Positions 52,808 to 64,000 of a stretch of 64,000 bases of DNA are shown piece after piece; position 1 is the first letter of the stretch; each line of letters begins with the position of its first letter. A model generated the notes under the pieces. That model was given only the letters and a program-made list of their open reading frames with translations, searched no databases and had not been told where the DNA came from. Source of the stretch: Paramecium tetraurelia (lineage: Eukaryota > Ciliophora > Oligohymenophorea > Peniculida > Parameciidae); NCBI RefSeq assembly GCF_000165425.1, contig NW_001798977.1, positions 158,600 through 222,599 on the forward strand, in the 5' to 3' direction. The translations under genes were made by a program, and so were the position numbers.

Positions 52808-53317
52808 ATGGACACACAACAAGATCAATAATTAAAAAAGAATCAACTCAAATTCCCAGTTTCCAAAGTGAAGAAGATTGTGTAAGAAAATTAAGATGTG
52901 GGCAAAATCAACAATGTAGTTCCTTACGTTCTAAGTATTACTTTGAGTGTTATCGCAAGCAAAATCACTTGAATTGTTTTTATCAGACATCCTCTCAAAA
53001 TGCAAGGAAACATTAAAGGACAGGAAACTTAACAAGGCTACGCCTGGTTTATTGTAAAAAAGATATTAAATTGAAGGAAGATAGTCTTATAGGAGTCTCA
53101 ATACGATTTTATGAAGGATTACGCTTAAAAATTGCCTGATTTGGAGGAGAGCAAAAAGAAGAAGAAGGGGTTTCAGTAGGATGAATAGAGCGACGAATTG
53201 GGGAAGAAGCGTAAGGGGAATGATGAGTTTGAGAAGGTGGAGAAGAAGGCAGGAGGACGAAAATCGAAAAGAGTTCGAAGATAATAATCGGATGATGATT
53301 ATGATGAAGATGATTGA
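52808..53317 (+). CDS. NC2-alpha / DRAP1 histone-fold transcription regulator
   Basis: 153 residues after introns of 25 and 23 nt. Histone fold of the NC2-alpha type: KFPVSKVKKIVQENQDVGKI, then SLELFLSDILSKCKETLK, then NKATPGLL. It is followed by the NC2-alpha-specific SQYDFMKDYAQKLPDL. The C-terminus is basic then acidic (KSKRVRRQQSDDDYDEDD). NC2-alpha pairs with NC2-beta on TBP-DNA and represses or tunes RNA polymerase II initiation. Only 15 bp separate its TGA from the ATG of the next gene in the same reading frame. Confidence 0.85.
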
Positions 53318-53332
53318 ATTTAAATTTATTTA

Positions 53333-54967
53333 ATGGGGGAGAAAAGAATCGACAAATATCTCTTCAATCCTAAAGATCTTATCGGAGAAGGTTCCTATGC
53401 TCAAGTGTACAGAGGACGAGAGGAGAAGACTGGAGTCAAAGTGGCCATCAAGGTATTGAACAAATCAGTCATCAACGCGTATTAATATTTGACGAATATT
53501 CAGTGACGATTATTTAAGAGAGGGGTTGATTTCAGAAATCAAGGTCATGCAGAAATTGAAGAGTCCCAACATCGTACAACTCATGGATGTGATGGAAACC
53601 AATAACAATTATTATATAATTCAAGAATACTGTGATAGTGGAGATTTGGATAAATTGATAGAAAAGTATCCATACACCATAAACTAGTTATGTGTCACAA
53701 AAAAAGACTATGCCTGAAAAGGATGCGGTCAAATTTATGATTGATATTTTAAATGGATTCATCTAGCTAATTAAAAATGGAATCATTCACAGAGATCTCA
53801 AACCTGCCAACATCCTAATAGATAAAGGAGTATTCTTATTAAAATCATGTAGACATTCAAATTGGCAGATTTTGGATTCGCAAAATGTGTTGACAATTTT
53901 AAAAAGGATATGTTGGCATCATTAGTAGGAACACCCCTCTATATGTCTCCTTAAATTTTGGATAACAAGAAATACACTTCAAAGACTGATATATGGAGCA
54001 TTGCATTTATATTTTATGAAGCATTGTTTGGCAAAAGTATTTCAATACTAATCTCATCCTTTAGCTCCCTGGACTGCTAGATCACCACAAGAGTTACTTA
54101 AAAATATTAGGAATTAACCACTCCAATTCAAAGGACCACAAATTTCTAAAGAGGCTCAGGAATTCTTGATTGGGTGTTTATAAACAGAGGAAAAAGATAG
54201 ATTGTCATGGGATGATATTTACAGACATCCACTCTTCAAAGGGCATTTCACAGACTTCATAAAAAATGTGAGTATTCTTGAAGATAAAGCTACTTATCTC
54301 ATTAATGATATCAGACAAATGATTATCAAAGAATAATTGGATATTGGAGAACTGTTTGCTGAATTAGACATGACTAAAGACAAAGCATTAAATGTCAATG
54401 AACTGGGAAAATTCTTGTAAAGAGTTGATAAAAATTTAACAAGAGAAGAAATTGAATATATATTTAATAAATTTGATGATGATGGCAATAATTTAATTGA
54501 GTTTAACGAATTTAAAAAATGGTTAGAAGAAAACGATGTAAATATCAATTAATACTACATTATAGTGCAGAATGACTGCCTCAGAAGTTAGTCGAACAAA
54601 AAAGAAGGTCATTATCCTTACGAAGCCTTAGTAAGATATCTAAGCTGGGTCACTTGATGACAGAGTTAGAATTGTTATTGAAAAATTGAAGACTTCAATT
54701 GTTAAATACAACATCAATCTTTTGGATTTATTTAAGAAGGTAATTTTATCTTATTGATTCAAGTATGATAAATCAGCAAATCAGGAGCTAGACGTTCTAG
54801 AATTGGGCAAATTGTTAAAACGTATAGATTCTTCTGTGACGGATGAAGAATGCAAATCCATTTTTAGCTTTTTTGATCACAATAAAGATGGGTCAGTTTC
54901 ATTCAATGAATTCGAATTTGTGCTGAAAGAATGCTTAGTTAAATAAAAGCTAAAATAACAGCAATGA
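53333..54967 (+). CDS. protein kinase with C-terminal EF-hands
   Basis: 494 residues after six introns of 22-28 nt, an exact frame. Kinase domain: GEGSYAQVYRGRE, VAIKVLNK, HRDLKPANILI, ADFGFA, GTPLYMSPQ and DIWSIAFIFYE. The GTPLYMSPQ segment is typical of ULK/ATG1-like kinases rather than classical CDPKs. Four EF-hand positions follow: a weak first (DMTKDKALNVNE), a good second (DDDGNNLIEFNE), a weak third, and a canonical fourth (DHNKDGSVSFNE). This layout implies direct Ca2+ control. CDPK-type fusion kinases are abundant in alveolates, but the ULK flavour is worth noting. The start ATG is fixed by the tight 15-bp spacer after NC2-alpha. Confidence 0.87.
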
Positions 54968-55436
54968 TTTAACTATCTATCATAAAATATTAATATTAAG
55001 TAATTTAGAGTGACATTGAAGTTATACCTTTATTAATAACAATTGTTAAATGATCTTCTTTTTTCTTATATGTATGAGTATTTTATTACACCTAATAGAT
55101 GAGTATTTATTTAAAAAAAAGGATTATTTTGAAAATATAATTGTTTTATTCCAAAATTTAATATAATCATTAGAGAAAGTGCTTAATCTAACTAGTTTGA
55201 AGAGATAGATTCTTAAAATAAACAGTCTGTTTTTTAAGAATTTAAAGAATTTTTGTTATTATTAATTATTAATCAATATGATTATTGAAAATATATAAAT
55301 ACATTACAGAGCATATCAATTGAGTGAGTATGGGTTTGGAAAGAACAAGGAATGGTTGAGTATTTGTGTTTGTGTGTATATGTGTGTGTTTTATTTGCAA
55401 TTATTTATATTATCTTTTAATAAAATAATTAACGAA
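54968..55436. other. intergenic with TG microsatellite
   Basis: About 470 bp. A short TG-rich tract (about 55365-55390) lies some 50 bp upstream of the next start codon. An upstream ATG frame at 55320 passes through this tract, but the downstream ATG at 55437 looks more natural. No other element was recognised. Confidence 0.5.
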
Positions 55437-57484
55437 ATGAGTCAATCGACAGCAAAAAACTTGAGGGATTTGTTGATTAAGCAACAACTCAATAGCAAAA
55501 TCAAATTTAAAGGGGAACCTGTCAACAAAATACAACCAAATAGAAAATAATCTGGTAATTGGGATAAAAAAGTGGATATATCTCAATGCTCCTGCAATCA
55601 GAAGAATTGCACGATATGCATGAAGAAAAGAGTTGTGATAAATGCTTCTCCTCTTTTGAAAGTCAAGGTAGCAACCAAAAACCAAGCTTGTGATCAAGAT
55701 AGTAGAAGGGAAATTAAGGTAACAAGTTCAGTTTCTGCTCATCAATCTCCTAACCGTGAGAAACAGTATTAAATGCAACAAATGTTCTTGTAAAAGCAAT
55801 TGCAAAGTCATCTACAACAATTATAAGAGTCTCGTCCTTAGTCGAGACAAGCTCCCAAAGAACAAAGTAAAAAGCCATAATTTTATCATAACATGGAAAA
55901 CTTTTTAAATAACTATTATCAAAAGGGAAATCTCAGTAATTCATAGTTGTATGAGAACAGTTATAATGTTAAGTCCAAAGTCATTCCAAAAAGAATTGAA
56001 TCAAAAAGTCATGTCCTTAGCAACACTTAAACATCCTTCAAGTTGAAGCTCAATCAACAAGGACCCAAATTTTCAGCCGTATCTTTATTTCATAATTAAG
56101 TAGATTATCAATTCAGGATTAGTTGAATCAGCTCCAAATTCTCCCAATAATCATGAAAATTCTACAAAGAGCAAAATCACTCCAAATGATTCTATCTCGA
56201 AAAGTAAAATCAATTAAAATGACTCGAAATCTAGTGAAATCAGAAGAAAATCTACAGGAGAAATCTCAGAAAAAACTCAAATTCTCGGTTTGAAAATAGA
56301 TGAATAAGTTGGTAGATTGCATTTTAAATTTCTCTATGTAATTGGAAAAGGAGGCTTTGGAAGAGTTTGGAGAGTAGAAATGAAAAAGAACAAAAAATTA
56401 TTCGCCTTAAAAGAAATGTCCAAGGCTAAAGTCATCTAAAAAAGAAGTGTCAATTCAGTGTTGAATGAAAAATACCTTCTAGAACACTTGCATCATCCCT
56501 TTTTAGTTAACATGTGGTATGCATTCTAAGACAGAGAAAACCTATTTTTAATCATAGATCTATTAACTGGAGGTGATCTCAGATTTCATCTAGGTAAAAT
56601 GAGAAGATTTAGTGAAGCATAAGCAAGTATATTCAAATAATAATAATTAAAGAATTTTTCGTTGCTTGTATTTTATTGGCTTTAACCTATCTACATTAAA
56701 ATGGAATTATTCACAGAGATCTCAAACCTGAAAATTTGGTATTGGATGAAGATGGTTACATGAGATTAACAGATTTGGGAATAGCTAGAATGAATAAGGG
56801 AAACAATGCTGGAGACACTTCAGGAACACCTGGATACATGGCTCCAGAGGTTATGTGTAGAATGGATCACTCTGTTGTGGCTGACTATTATGCTTTAGGT
56901 GTCATTGCATATGAATTAATGCTTGGAAGGAGACCATACAACGGAAGAACTCGATAAGATATAAGAGAGTAAATATTAGCTAAGCAAGTTCAAGTCAAAA
57001 AGGAGGAATTACCTCTTGGATGGAGTGAGAATTCCCTTGATTTTGTGAATTAGGTACTCACTTTTAACAATAATATAGTTAATTCTCAGAAAACCAGAGA
57101 GAAGATTGGGTAGCAATGGAATTGAAGAAATCTTACATCATCCTTGGTTAAAAGGTTACCCCTGGGATGATTTATTAAAGAAGAAAGTTTAGGCACTTTA
57201 TGTACCTGGAGTATTAATTCATTTTAATTAAAGGCCGTTGATGATAACTTTGATTTCTAAAATCAGATTTCAGAAGAAACACAATTAAATGATGAATAAT
57301 AGCTAGAAAATTAAACACTCTTACGAAGAGATACTGTTCAATGTATATTAAATGACTAATTTAATTAGCGTTATTTGAAGGATATCATTATGACATAGAA
57401 CTAAAGAATATTTAACATCAACAGACTTAAAAGAATCATTCACAAAGAAAATCATAACCTGTTTCTCCAGAAAAAAAAGCATGA
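55437..57484 (+). CDS. AGC-family kinase, STK32/YANK-like, DLG variant
   Basis: About 600 residues with several introns. A long Gln/Ser-rich N-terminus of about 250 residues contains a small Cys cluster (CSCNQKNCTIC). The kinase domain has GKGGFGRVWRVE, FALKEMSK, HPFLVNMWYAFQD, LLTGGDLRFHL, HRDLKPENLVL, GTPGYMAPE and ELMLGRRPYNG. The STK32-like tail KGYPWDDLLKKKVQAL follows, with a short C-terminal extension (LFEGYHYDIEL). The magnesium-binding motif is DLG (LTDLGIARM) instead of DFG. The Asp is kept, so activity is plausible. STK32 kinases are poorly studied AGC members. The final exon is reached by introns of 32 and 26 nt. Confidence 0.85.
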
Positions 57485-58567
57485 TGTCAACAATATATAA
57501 TTATTGATATTAATTTTGACCAATTGTTAACAATTTTGTTAAATAATTAAAAATATAACCTAAAAATTTGATCCTAACAAGTAATTCAGAATTGTCAGAA
57601 TTCTGAAATCTTAAAACTAAATAATATATTCTTAATAATAGTTAATAGCATTGTTAAATCTTTTAAATGTCAAGTGATTAATTAAACACAGATTTATATG
57701 AAAACTTTTATGATTGAAAATAGCTAATTTGAAAATTATTTAAATTAATTCGATTATCATCGTTTTCATTTTTTTCTAAACTATTATCTCTTATTGTTTA
57801 ATTCATTTTTACACTCCAAGTGTTCTCTTAAACAAAATCTCTAAGAAATGCAGTTTGCCTTTAACTGTCTTGCCAATATTTTCAATCTTTTAAGTTGATT
57901 AGGATAGAATAACAATTAAATTTTAATTATCATTACTCGGATAAAATCAATTTTATTATTGCTTCTCCCATATTTTTTATATTATTATAAACCTTAATAG
58001 CCTTTATCCAATAATCATTTTAGAAAGCCTCATATTAACTATTCTTCTTAAATGTCCTGCCCAAGTTATAGAGATTCTAAGAAAAAAGCCAAAAAATCAT
58101 AAATGCGTATAAATTAATATTAATTATTAAAATTTATTAATTTCTAAAAGAGGGTTTCATATTTTATTCAAGGCGTTGCATTTTACAATTTGATGTGTTT
58201 TATCAAAAGTAGAACCTGAATAAGCATCATAAAGAAAACCTTTGATATTAATTTAATAGCCTTATAAAAATTAATCTTCTTTTAAATGTTAGCTGGCTCC
58301 TAATTATTAGATAATCAGTAAATAATTTTAATTTATCTTACATGAAACATGCCAAAGATTATAAGCAGGATTGATGAGATGTTTTTGGGTACTCTGTAAT
58401 TATTTGCACTTTGTTATGAATTCAATTTATCTTATATTAATTATAGATCACAAATTACCTTATTTGATAATCTCTTTGACATTTGCTTTGAGGATAAAGT
58501 GAATTGAAATCAATCGATGATTATTTATTAAGTTTTGATTTAATTATTAATATATATATTACAGTTA
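57485..58567. other. gene-poor stretch containing coding remnants
   Basis: About 1.08 kb between two plus-strand genes. Apart from the minus-strand remnants listed separately, both strands are AT-rich with frequent TGA in all frames. Confidence 0.45.
57930..58504 (-). pseudogene. possible decayed gene with TPR-like fragment
   Basis: Two coding-looking fragments on the minus strand, in different frames. The downstream one (57930-58083) reads LYNLGRTFKKN and YWIKAIKVYNNIKNMGEAI, which has the spacing of a tetratricopeptide repeat. The upstream one (58157-58504) reads HLINPAYNLWHVSCKI and GFLYDAYSGSTFDKTHQIV. No start codon was found in frame, and no introns of normal size join them. It may be a degraded copy left from a genome duplication, or a gene whose exons I failed to join. 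Confidence 0.3.
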
Positions 58568-59290
58568 ATGAACAAGTCAAGGGATTGGAATATTGTAGAT
58601 GATGAATTAAATCGAAAATTAAAATAGTTACATGAAATAAAATCATAATTGGATGACTAATCGACTGAATAGCTACTTTAGAATAAGGATTAGAATTAGG
58701 GTATGCATAATCTAATTCAAATTTAGAGTATAATAGCGATGTTAATTATTATAAGGAATTTTGGAGATATTACATTCTAAATGAGATGGCTATAAAAAAA
58801 GTTAATGAACTTCATTCTTAAAATTAAAAATTGCTTGAGTTGTTAGGAGATATTGATGTAATCTAAGTGATATTATTAAGAAATTATAATAAGAATTGCA
58901 TATTGCTTTAAGTTATCGTCATAAAAAGAAAAATAGAAGGACTTCGTAAGAGATTGAGAAGAGTTTTATTTGTCCTTACGAAAAATGCAATAAACAGTAT
59001 GGAAGCGATGTTTCTTTGAATCTGCACATCAAATTGAAACACGATGGAGGCAATAAAACCGACAGAGAGAAGTTTGCTGTAAGAACATCTCCTATTCTTT
59101 TCATTAGAAGATGATCATTGAGGCTCAGTAGAATGGCGAAACCATCACAGACCTAAACATTAGTATCAAATTCCCTCCTGGCTATTTAGATGTAATTATT
59201 CAAATCATTCTATAGTAATTTAAGAATCAGTTTTTGAATACGCCATAAAATTAGTTAAGTTAAGAAGGAATGCCAATTGGATAAGATTGA
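58568..59290 (+). CDS. C2H2 zinc-finger protein
   Basis: 206 residues after introns of 26, 23, 29 and 24 nt, an exact frame. A charged helical N-terminal part is followed by one finger: FICPYEKCNKQYGSDVSLNL, then HIKLKHDGGNK (C-X4-C-X12-H-X4-H). The GS..SLN.H..LKH.GG pattern recurs in fingers of several protists, as I recall. The C-terminus (TDLNISIKFPPGYLDQF) is conserved-looking but unassigned. Probably a nucleic-acid-binding protein. Confidence 0.72.
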
Positions 59291-59842
59291 AATTAAATAT
59301 ATTTATTTTTGCTTTTAATTTAAAAATGTCCTTGTCTACTAATTATTGAGATTTTTCATAATGGTTTTATTTTACCTATTAAAAATGGTACCACAAAAAC
59401 AATATAGTAACAATAATCTACATATATTATTAAATTATGTTAAAATTGATTTTTTGGATTACTATTAAATAATAACTAATTCAGAGAATGAAAAATAACA
59501 TAATACAGAATGGATCACAAACCTAGTTAAAAAATCAAATCGTAAACCTGGTTTTATTTGAGGAATTTTATAATATCTTTGTTTACGAAAATAAAGAGAG
59601 TATTATGAATTGATTGAATGGAAATTTAATAGAATTTATAAACCATTTTGACTTTTATTCTTTATTACTTTGAATATTAATGCACTTTGAAGAATCGCAA
59701 TTTCATAAAAAGTGATTTATGAAAATGGAAAATAAATAACTCCTAAATCAATGCTCTAGAAGAAACTTAATCTAGTATCATTTGGATGATTCTATATAAA
59801 TTTATCAAGCAATTATAATTATTTATATAATTATTTAGAATA
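59291..59842. other. intergenic, possibly with missed 5' exons
   Basis: About 550 bp upstream of the Sfi1-like gene. A frame beginning MENKQLLNQCSRRNL near 59730 runs toward that gene but in another phase, and no suitable intron joins them. The remainder shows nothing recognisable. Confidence 0.4.
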
Positions 59843-60670
59843 ATGCTACTAAAATAAATTTTTTTGTAATGGAAAAGACTAACACAAATTTCAACACTAA
59901 TAAATTAAATGAAAATTGACTAAAGTTTAAAGTAAAAACACGATAAAGTAAAGCAACTTTTTCTACAAGTTCTTATGGTAAATGCGTAATAGAAAAGATA
60001 ACTAAAAGTGATTTCAATGAGAAATAACTATAGATTAATGAAAACATATATGTTTAATTGGCAACTTGCTAACGTGAGAAAGGTTAGAATGAAGGATATT
60101 AAGAACTATGTGAATAATTAATATCGATGTAAACAATAAAATAGAATATTGAAATTACTTATTGATAATGCTCTCTAGAGATAATCTAAGCGCAGGAAAT
60201 TGATAAAAGCAGACAATTATTATAATAATAGAATATTAAGAAAATCATTCAAATCTCTTCGAATAAATGAAAAGTAAAGTAAATAAGAATTTTTACAGAA
60301 AATACAAATGATTGATGAAAAAGAATAAAAATCTCTAACTAATCAAAAAGACCTACAAAAGAATTTAATGGCTGACGCATTTCGCTTTTCAAAATTACTC
60401 TTGAAATCATTTCTAAATTGGAAAAAATACATATTTTAACTAGATTAATAAGACCATTATTTTAGCTATATACAAAATGTTGACAATTTTGTAACCAAAC
60501 CATAGTAGCCTGAAAAAGTAACAATAGATAACAGTTCAGATAGTAAATCTGAATATTGCATTATGCTTGAATATAAGATTTAATTTTATCAAAAGCACTA
60601 AGATTAATTAACTAGGTTTCAAAAAGAGATTTTAAAAAAGGAAATTTGTTAACTAAAATAATATTTATGA
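59843..60670 (+). CDS. Sfi1-repeat-like (centrin-binding) protein
   Basis: 275 residues in one intron-free frame. Repeated basic helices with spaced aromatic and Trp residues, such as LLKQIFLQWKRL, MKTYMFNWQLANVRKVRM, RILRKSFKSLRIN and LLLKSFLNWKKYIFQ. This is the signature of Sfi1-type centrin-binding repeats. Sfi1 proteins form contractile fibres at basal bodies, and in Paramecium centrin-binding proteins build the infraciliary lattice. This copy is short, so it may be a small member or a fragment. The start is uncertain: an internal ATG at 59909 is also possible. Confidence 0.5.
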
Positions 60671-60695
60671 ATAGGATATCAGCCAATTTAATATT

Positions 60696-63600
60696 TCACT
60701 ATTAATTATCAACATTTTTCTTTTTTAATAAATCTGCATTTTCATCCTCATCTGCATCAAGGTCATCAAGCATTGGTTTTTGAATATCAATTTCACCTTC
60801 TTGATTTTATTCATCATCCTCACTTTCCTCTTTCTTTTTGATTTCATCTAAATTTTAACAATATGAATATCCTAGAACCAATCGAACACATACAATCTAT
60901 ATTAATATGATAGTGTACTCTATTTGGATAGTTGAAGATCTTTCCTGCTAGATTAAAAATGATCTTATTATCTCTTCTCATAAAAAAAGGATCCATATTT
61001 TCAACAATGACAGATCTTATTTTTTCAGACTGTTATACTAATTATTAAGATAAGTACTTCAGTATAATTAAATCTCATTGGTAATAGACACAAATGAGTA
61101 TTTAAAGGTAGCATTGCTTTGACTTCTTTTTTCCATTACTCAATGATTTCCTCATAACTTCTACTCTTATAGATATGATTCCATTTAGCAACCGCCTCAT
61201 CATCGTGCTTCTATTACACTACCTTAATAGTTCTATAAGTAGTTTTATATTCTAATATTTTCAAATATTATTCCATTTTCTTATTAATCCCATCTAAATC
61301 ATGTTTCCATTTAGTAAAAAGTGAACTTTTTCCTCTTGCTTTTTCTACTCCTTATTTAACTTCCATGAATATATCCTCTAATAGTCTCTTAATTCTATTC
61401 TTTTTAATTGGTTCTTTGAGAATTTGAGCTGAATAAAACGCTCCTACTTTTTGATTCCAAGTTTTTTATATGAATTCTTCGCTCTTTTATTTCATTTGAT
61501 CTTAAAGTTCTTCTTCATCAATTTATATATTAGTATCATCATCTTCATCATCCTCTTCTTCTTCACTCTCTTCCTTATTTGGAACAGTCTCCTTAATGAA
61601 GGGGTACCATAACCTTTTGTCATGCAAATGATAGAAGATTTCCTAGGGTTTCTGATTAGCCATATTACCAAATCTATATTTCAATAATAAATAATTACAT
61701 ATTTTTGTTATTAAAGATAATCTCAATGGTTTCATATGGCAATTGTCCAGGATCTGCAACTCTAATGATATAAGATAATTAAAATACTCCTTTCCATTTT
61801 TATCAAAGAAACGATCAATCTTTGAAAATTTGGCAATAGGATTGGCTCTTAAGATTTCATCCTCGGCCTCCTACTTCTTAGCAATAGCAGTTTATTTCGC
61901 AGTCTCTCTATAAACAAACAAAGGGTTTGTAAATGTCTTTTTTTGTGGAACTGATCCTGCCCCTTTGACAGTAGACTTCTTGCCATCCTCCTCTTCTTGT
62001 TCACTCCGTCCTTTCTTTTGATTATTTCACTTCTCCCATTTATCTTGGATTTTTAAGTTTGATATTTCCATTCAACTTTTCCAACTGAATTGTTTCTATG
62101 ACTTATTCATCCTGATCTCCTCTGCCATCATCTTCAGGTTAGAAAGTAGCATTATTTCTAGCCTTCCTCCTCTTCTCCTCTGCTTCTTTTTATTATTACA
62201 TTAGCATTTCATTTTATTTCTACTTTTTCTAAGCCTATTCCATTTACGCTTTTTCTAATTCTTTCTTCTTCTACTCCATTAGTTATTTCCTCTTCGATAA
62301 TGGTTTCTTTTTGTCCTTTCCTAAATTACCTAGAGCTCCCAATCCAAATCCAACATCCTTCTTGACCACTGGTTTTTCAGCATACAAAAACTTTCTTAAA
62401 GCTGCTCTCTTATCCTTTCTCACTCTTCCATCCAAATGCATATGGAAATCTTCCTAAACATCCCAAAAGGTAATGCCAGATAAATCATGTGAAAAAACCA
62501 TAAGCCAAGCATGGAATTAGGAATTGTGCTTAAGAGTGCCTAAACAAACAAAAACTCTATGTTCGAATGGAATGTATTTATGAAAATCTTTTTCGTGTTC
62601 TCTCTTCTTATCTTCTCTCTCAAATCCCATAAACAAACAAGCTCCAAGGATGGCATGATCATGGATAAACCCTTTTCGTATTTTCAACAAGAAATCAGGT
62701 GATCTCCAAACATCATTCCTTGAAAAGGAGTCTTAAATAAATGGGATATTTCTAACAAAATGACACATTTCATGTAAGTTTTTCATCCTAATATCTTTGG
62801 GATTGGCAAACAATTCATTAGTGGCCTCTTCACTCTAAAATTTAATGTAGAACTTCTCCAAATACTTACAAACCAAATGATAATAATTAAATTGATCTCT
62901 AACAAAGATATTCTTAAAAAATATGTTGTAAGCTGTCTTTTCCAAACCGAACTATGAAAAATTACCTCTCACATATTTGTCCCATGATTGATACTCCTCA
63001 TTATCTTCATGATCCTTTTTCACCGAGAGTTGATCTGAAATTTGATAAGGATATATATCATCAGGAACCTCACAAAATTCCTCCAAATTTAATTCTTCAG
63101 GCAAATCAGGAGCAAAGAAGGCCTAAAAGGTAATTTAAATGTGACTAACGTTGAAGAGTCCACTCTCAAACTTCTTAGTAAATGTAGCTTCACGAGTATC
63201 AAACTAATATCGTTTATTGTCATCAGTCAACAATGTCTTTTTGAATTTGCTTGCCTTTTGAATTTCAGATAGAAAAATTCTGCAGTATCCCAAAGATTCA
63301 TCACTCAAGATATCTTATCCATCTAACCACAATTGTATAGTGATGTCTGGTCTTGATTTTAATTCCTCACGTAAAGCATCTATAAGTAAATCCTTGTCTG
63401 TTTTTTAATTAATTATATCTTCGAAGGTCTTCTCTCTTCTCAGGATAGGTATCCTGAAGTACAGTTCCTCATTATAAGATGGATTAGGATCATTCTTAAT
63501 CATTCTGGTTGTTTTAGCCTGATCTCTCCAGGCCACAGTCAAATATGTGTTGATGACTCCTCTATCATCTGGACTCAATACACTGTTTAGTCTATTAATC

Positions 63601-64000
63601 GTAACTACAAGATAATATTATTCTGGAATGTAGGTATTGAGTTCCCCATTTTGAGAATATCGTGGTACCTTATTGAGATTTACTCTTCCTTCAATAATAG
63701 CTATATATGCTTCATCTCTTAAGGCATCTTCATCGTCTCCTAAATCCTCGTCATCATCTTCATCATTCCCATCCCACTTCTTTTTTTGTTTATTTTTCTT
63801 CTTTGGTTGCTTGGCTATTTTCACTCTCGGTGGAGGTATTTTAAGTTTCAATCTAAATTGCACTTTCAAGTAATTGGTATCTTGTATTCCTCTTAGTGAA
63901 ACCAATTTTTCAGCTTTATTAAAGTAAGCATCAAACAACAAGGTGACTTTCATCATTTATTATGTCAAATCCTCCATAGTTCCTCTAAAATGCATGTACC
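60696..64000 (-). CDS. CC2D2A-like ciliary transition-zone protein (5' end outside window)
   Basis: At least 1,050 residues; the frame is open to the window edge. A C2-type domain (YYLVVTINRLNSVLS, VAWRDQAKTTRMIKNDPNPS) is followed by a helical region and a papain/transglutaminase-like segment (HDHAILGACLFMGFE, FHAWLMVFSHDLSGITFWDV). Then comes a charged coiled coil (KKPLSKRKQLMEQKKKEL). The C-terminal block reads LPYETIEIIFNNKN, WYPFIKE and RFNYTE, and ends in an acidic tail. The order C2, cysteine-protease-like fold and C-terminal helical block is that of CC2D2A. That is a transition-zone protein of the MKS module that gates ciliary entry. A 16-nt candidate intron lies at 62015-62030; others are 22-28 nt. 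Convergent with the Sfi1-like gene (25-bp gap). Confidence 0.75.

Overview
The window is macronuclear-type DNA of a ciliate that fits Paramecium very well. It is strongly AT-rich. TAA and TAG read as glutamine in every recognisable gene and only TGA terminates. Genes are interrupted by tiny GT...AG introns, nearly all 20-34 nt. Intergenic gaps are often only 15-150 bp, and one alpha-tubulin gene is ciliate-like. All coding models below were read with genetic code 6 and joined by hand across small introns. In most models the spliced length came out as an exact multiple of three, which is good support.

Layout. 0-9 kb: a VPS8-type CORVET subunit, a protein kinase, a HAUS6-like augmin subunit, SKP1 and two unknowns. 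10-21 kb: a plant-style KALGGH zinc finger, a SAPS (PP6 regulatory) protein, a cystatin-like secreted protein, an F-box-like protein, the PKA regulatory subunit, two coiled-coil proteins and a tandem-RRM-like protein. 21-28 kb: an alveolin, a CaMKK-type kinase, an FHA/RING-CH protein, an ankyrin protein and a SAM-domain protein. 28.8-35.9 kb: one very large gene fusing a P4-ATPase-like half to a two-domain guanylyl cyclase. 36-48 kb: unknowns, alpha-tubulin with two single-base insertions, a type I membrane protein, an EF-hand protein, ribosomal protein uS8 and an Enhancer-of-Polycomb-like protein. 49-60 kb: an LRRIQ3-like protein, NC2-alpha/DRAP1, a kinase with EF-hands, an STK32-like AGC kinase, a C2H2 protein and an Sfi1-repeat-like protein. 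60.7-64 kb: the 3' part of a CC2D2A-like ciliary transition-zone gene, cut by the window edge.

Functionally the window is rich in signalling (cGMP synthesis, cAMP sensing by PKA-R, Ca2+-linked kinases) and in ciliary and cortical structure (tubulin, alveolin, CC2D2A, LRRIQ3, Sfi1-like, augmin). The genes alternate strands, do not form operons and look like ordinary single-gene units. The most notable item is the ATPase-cyclase fusion. It shows degenerate ATPase motifs and an inverted distribution of cyclase catalytic residues. No RNA genes, CRISPR arrays or transposons were recognised.
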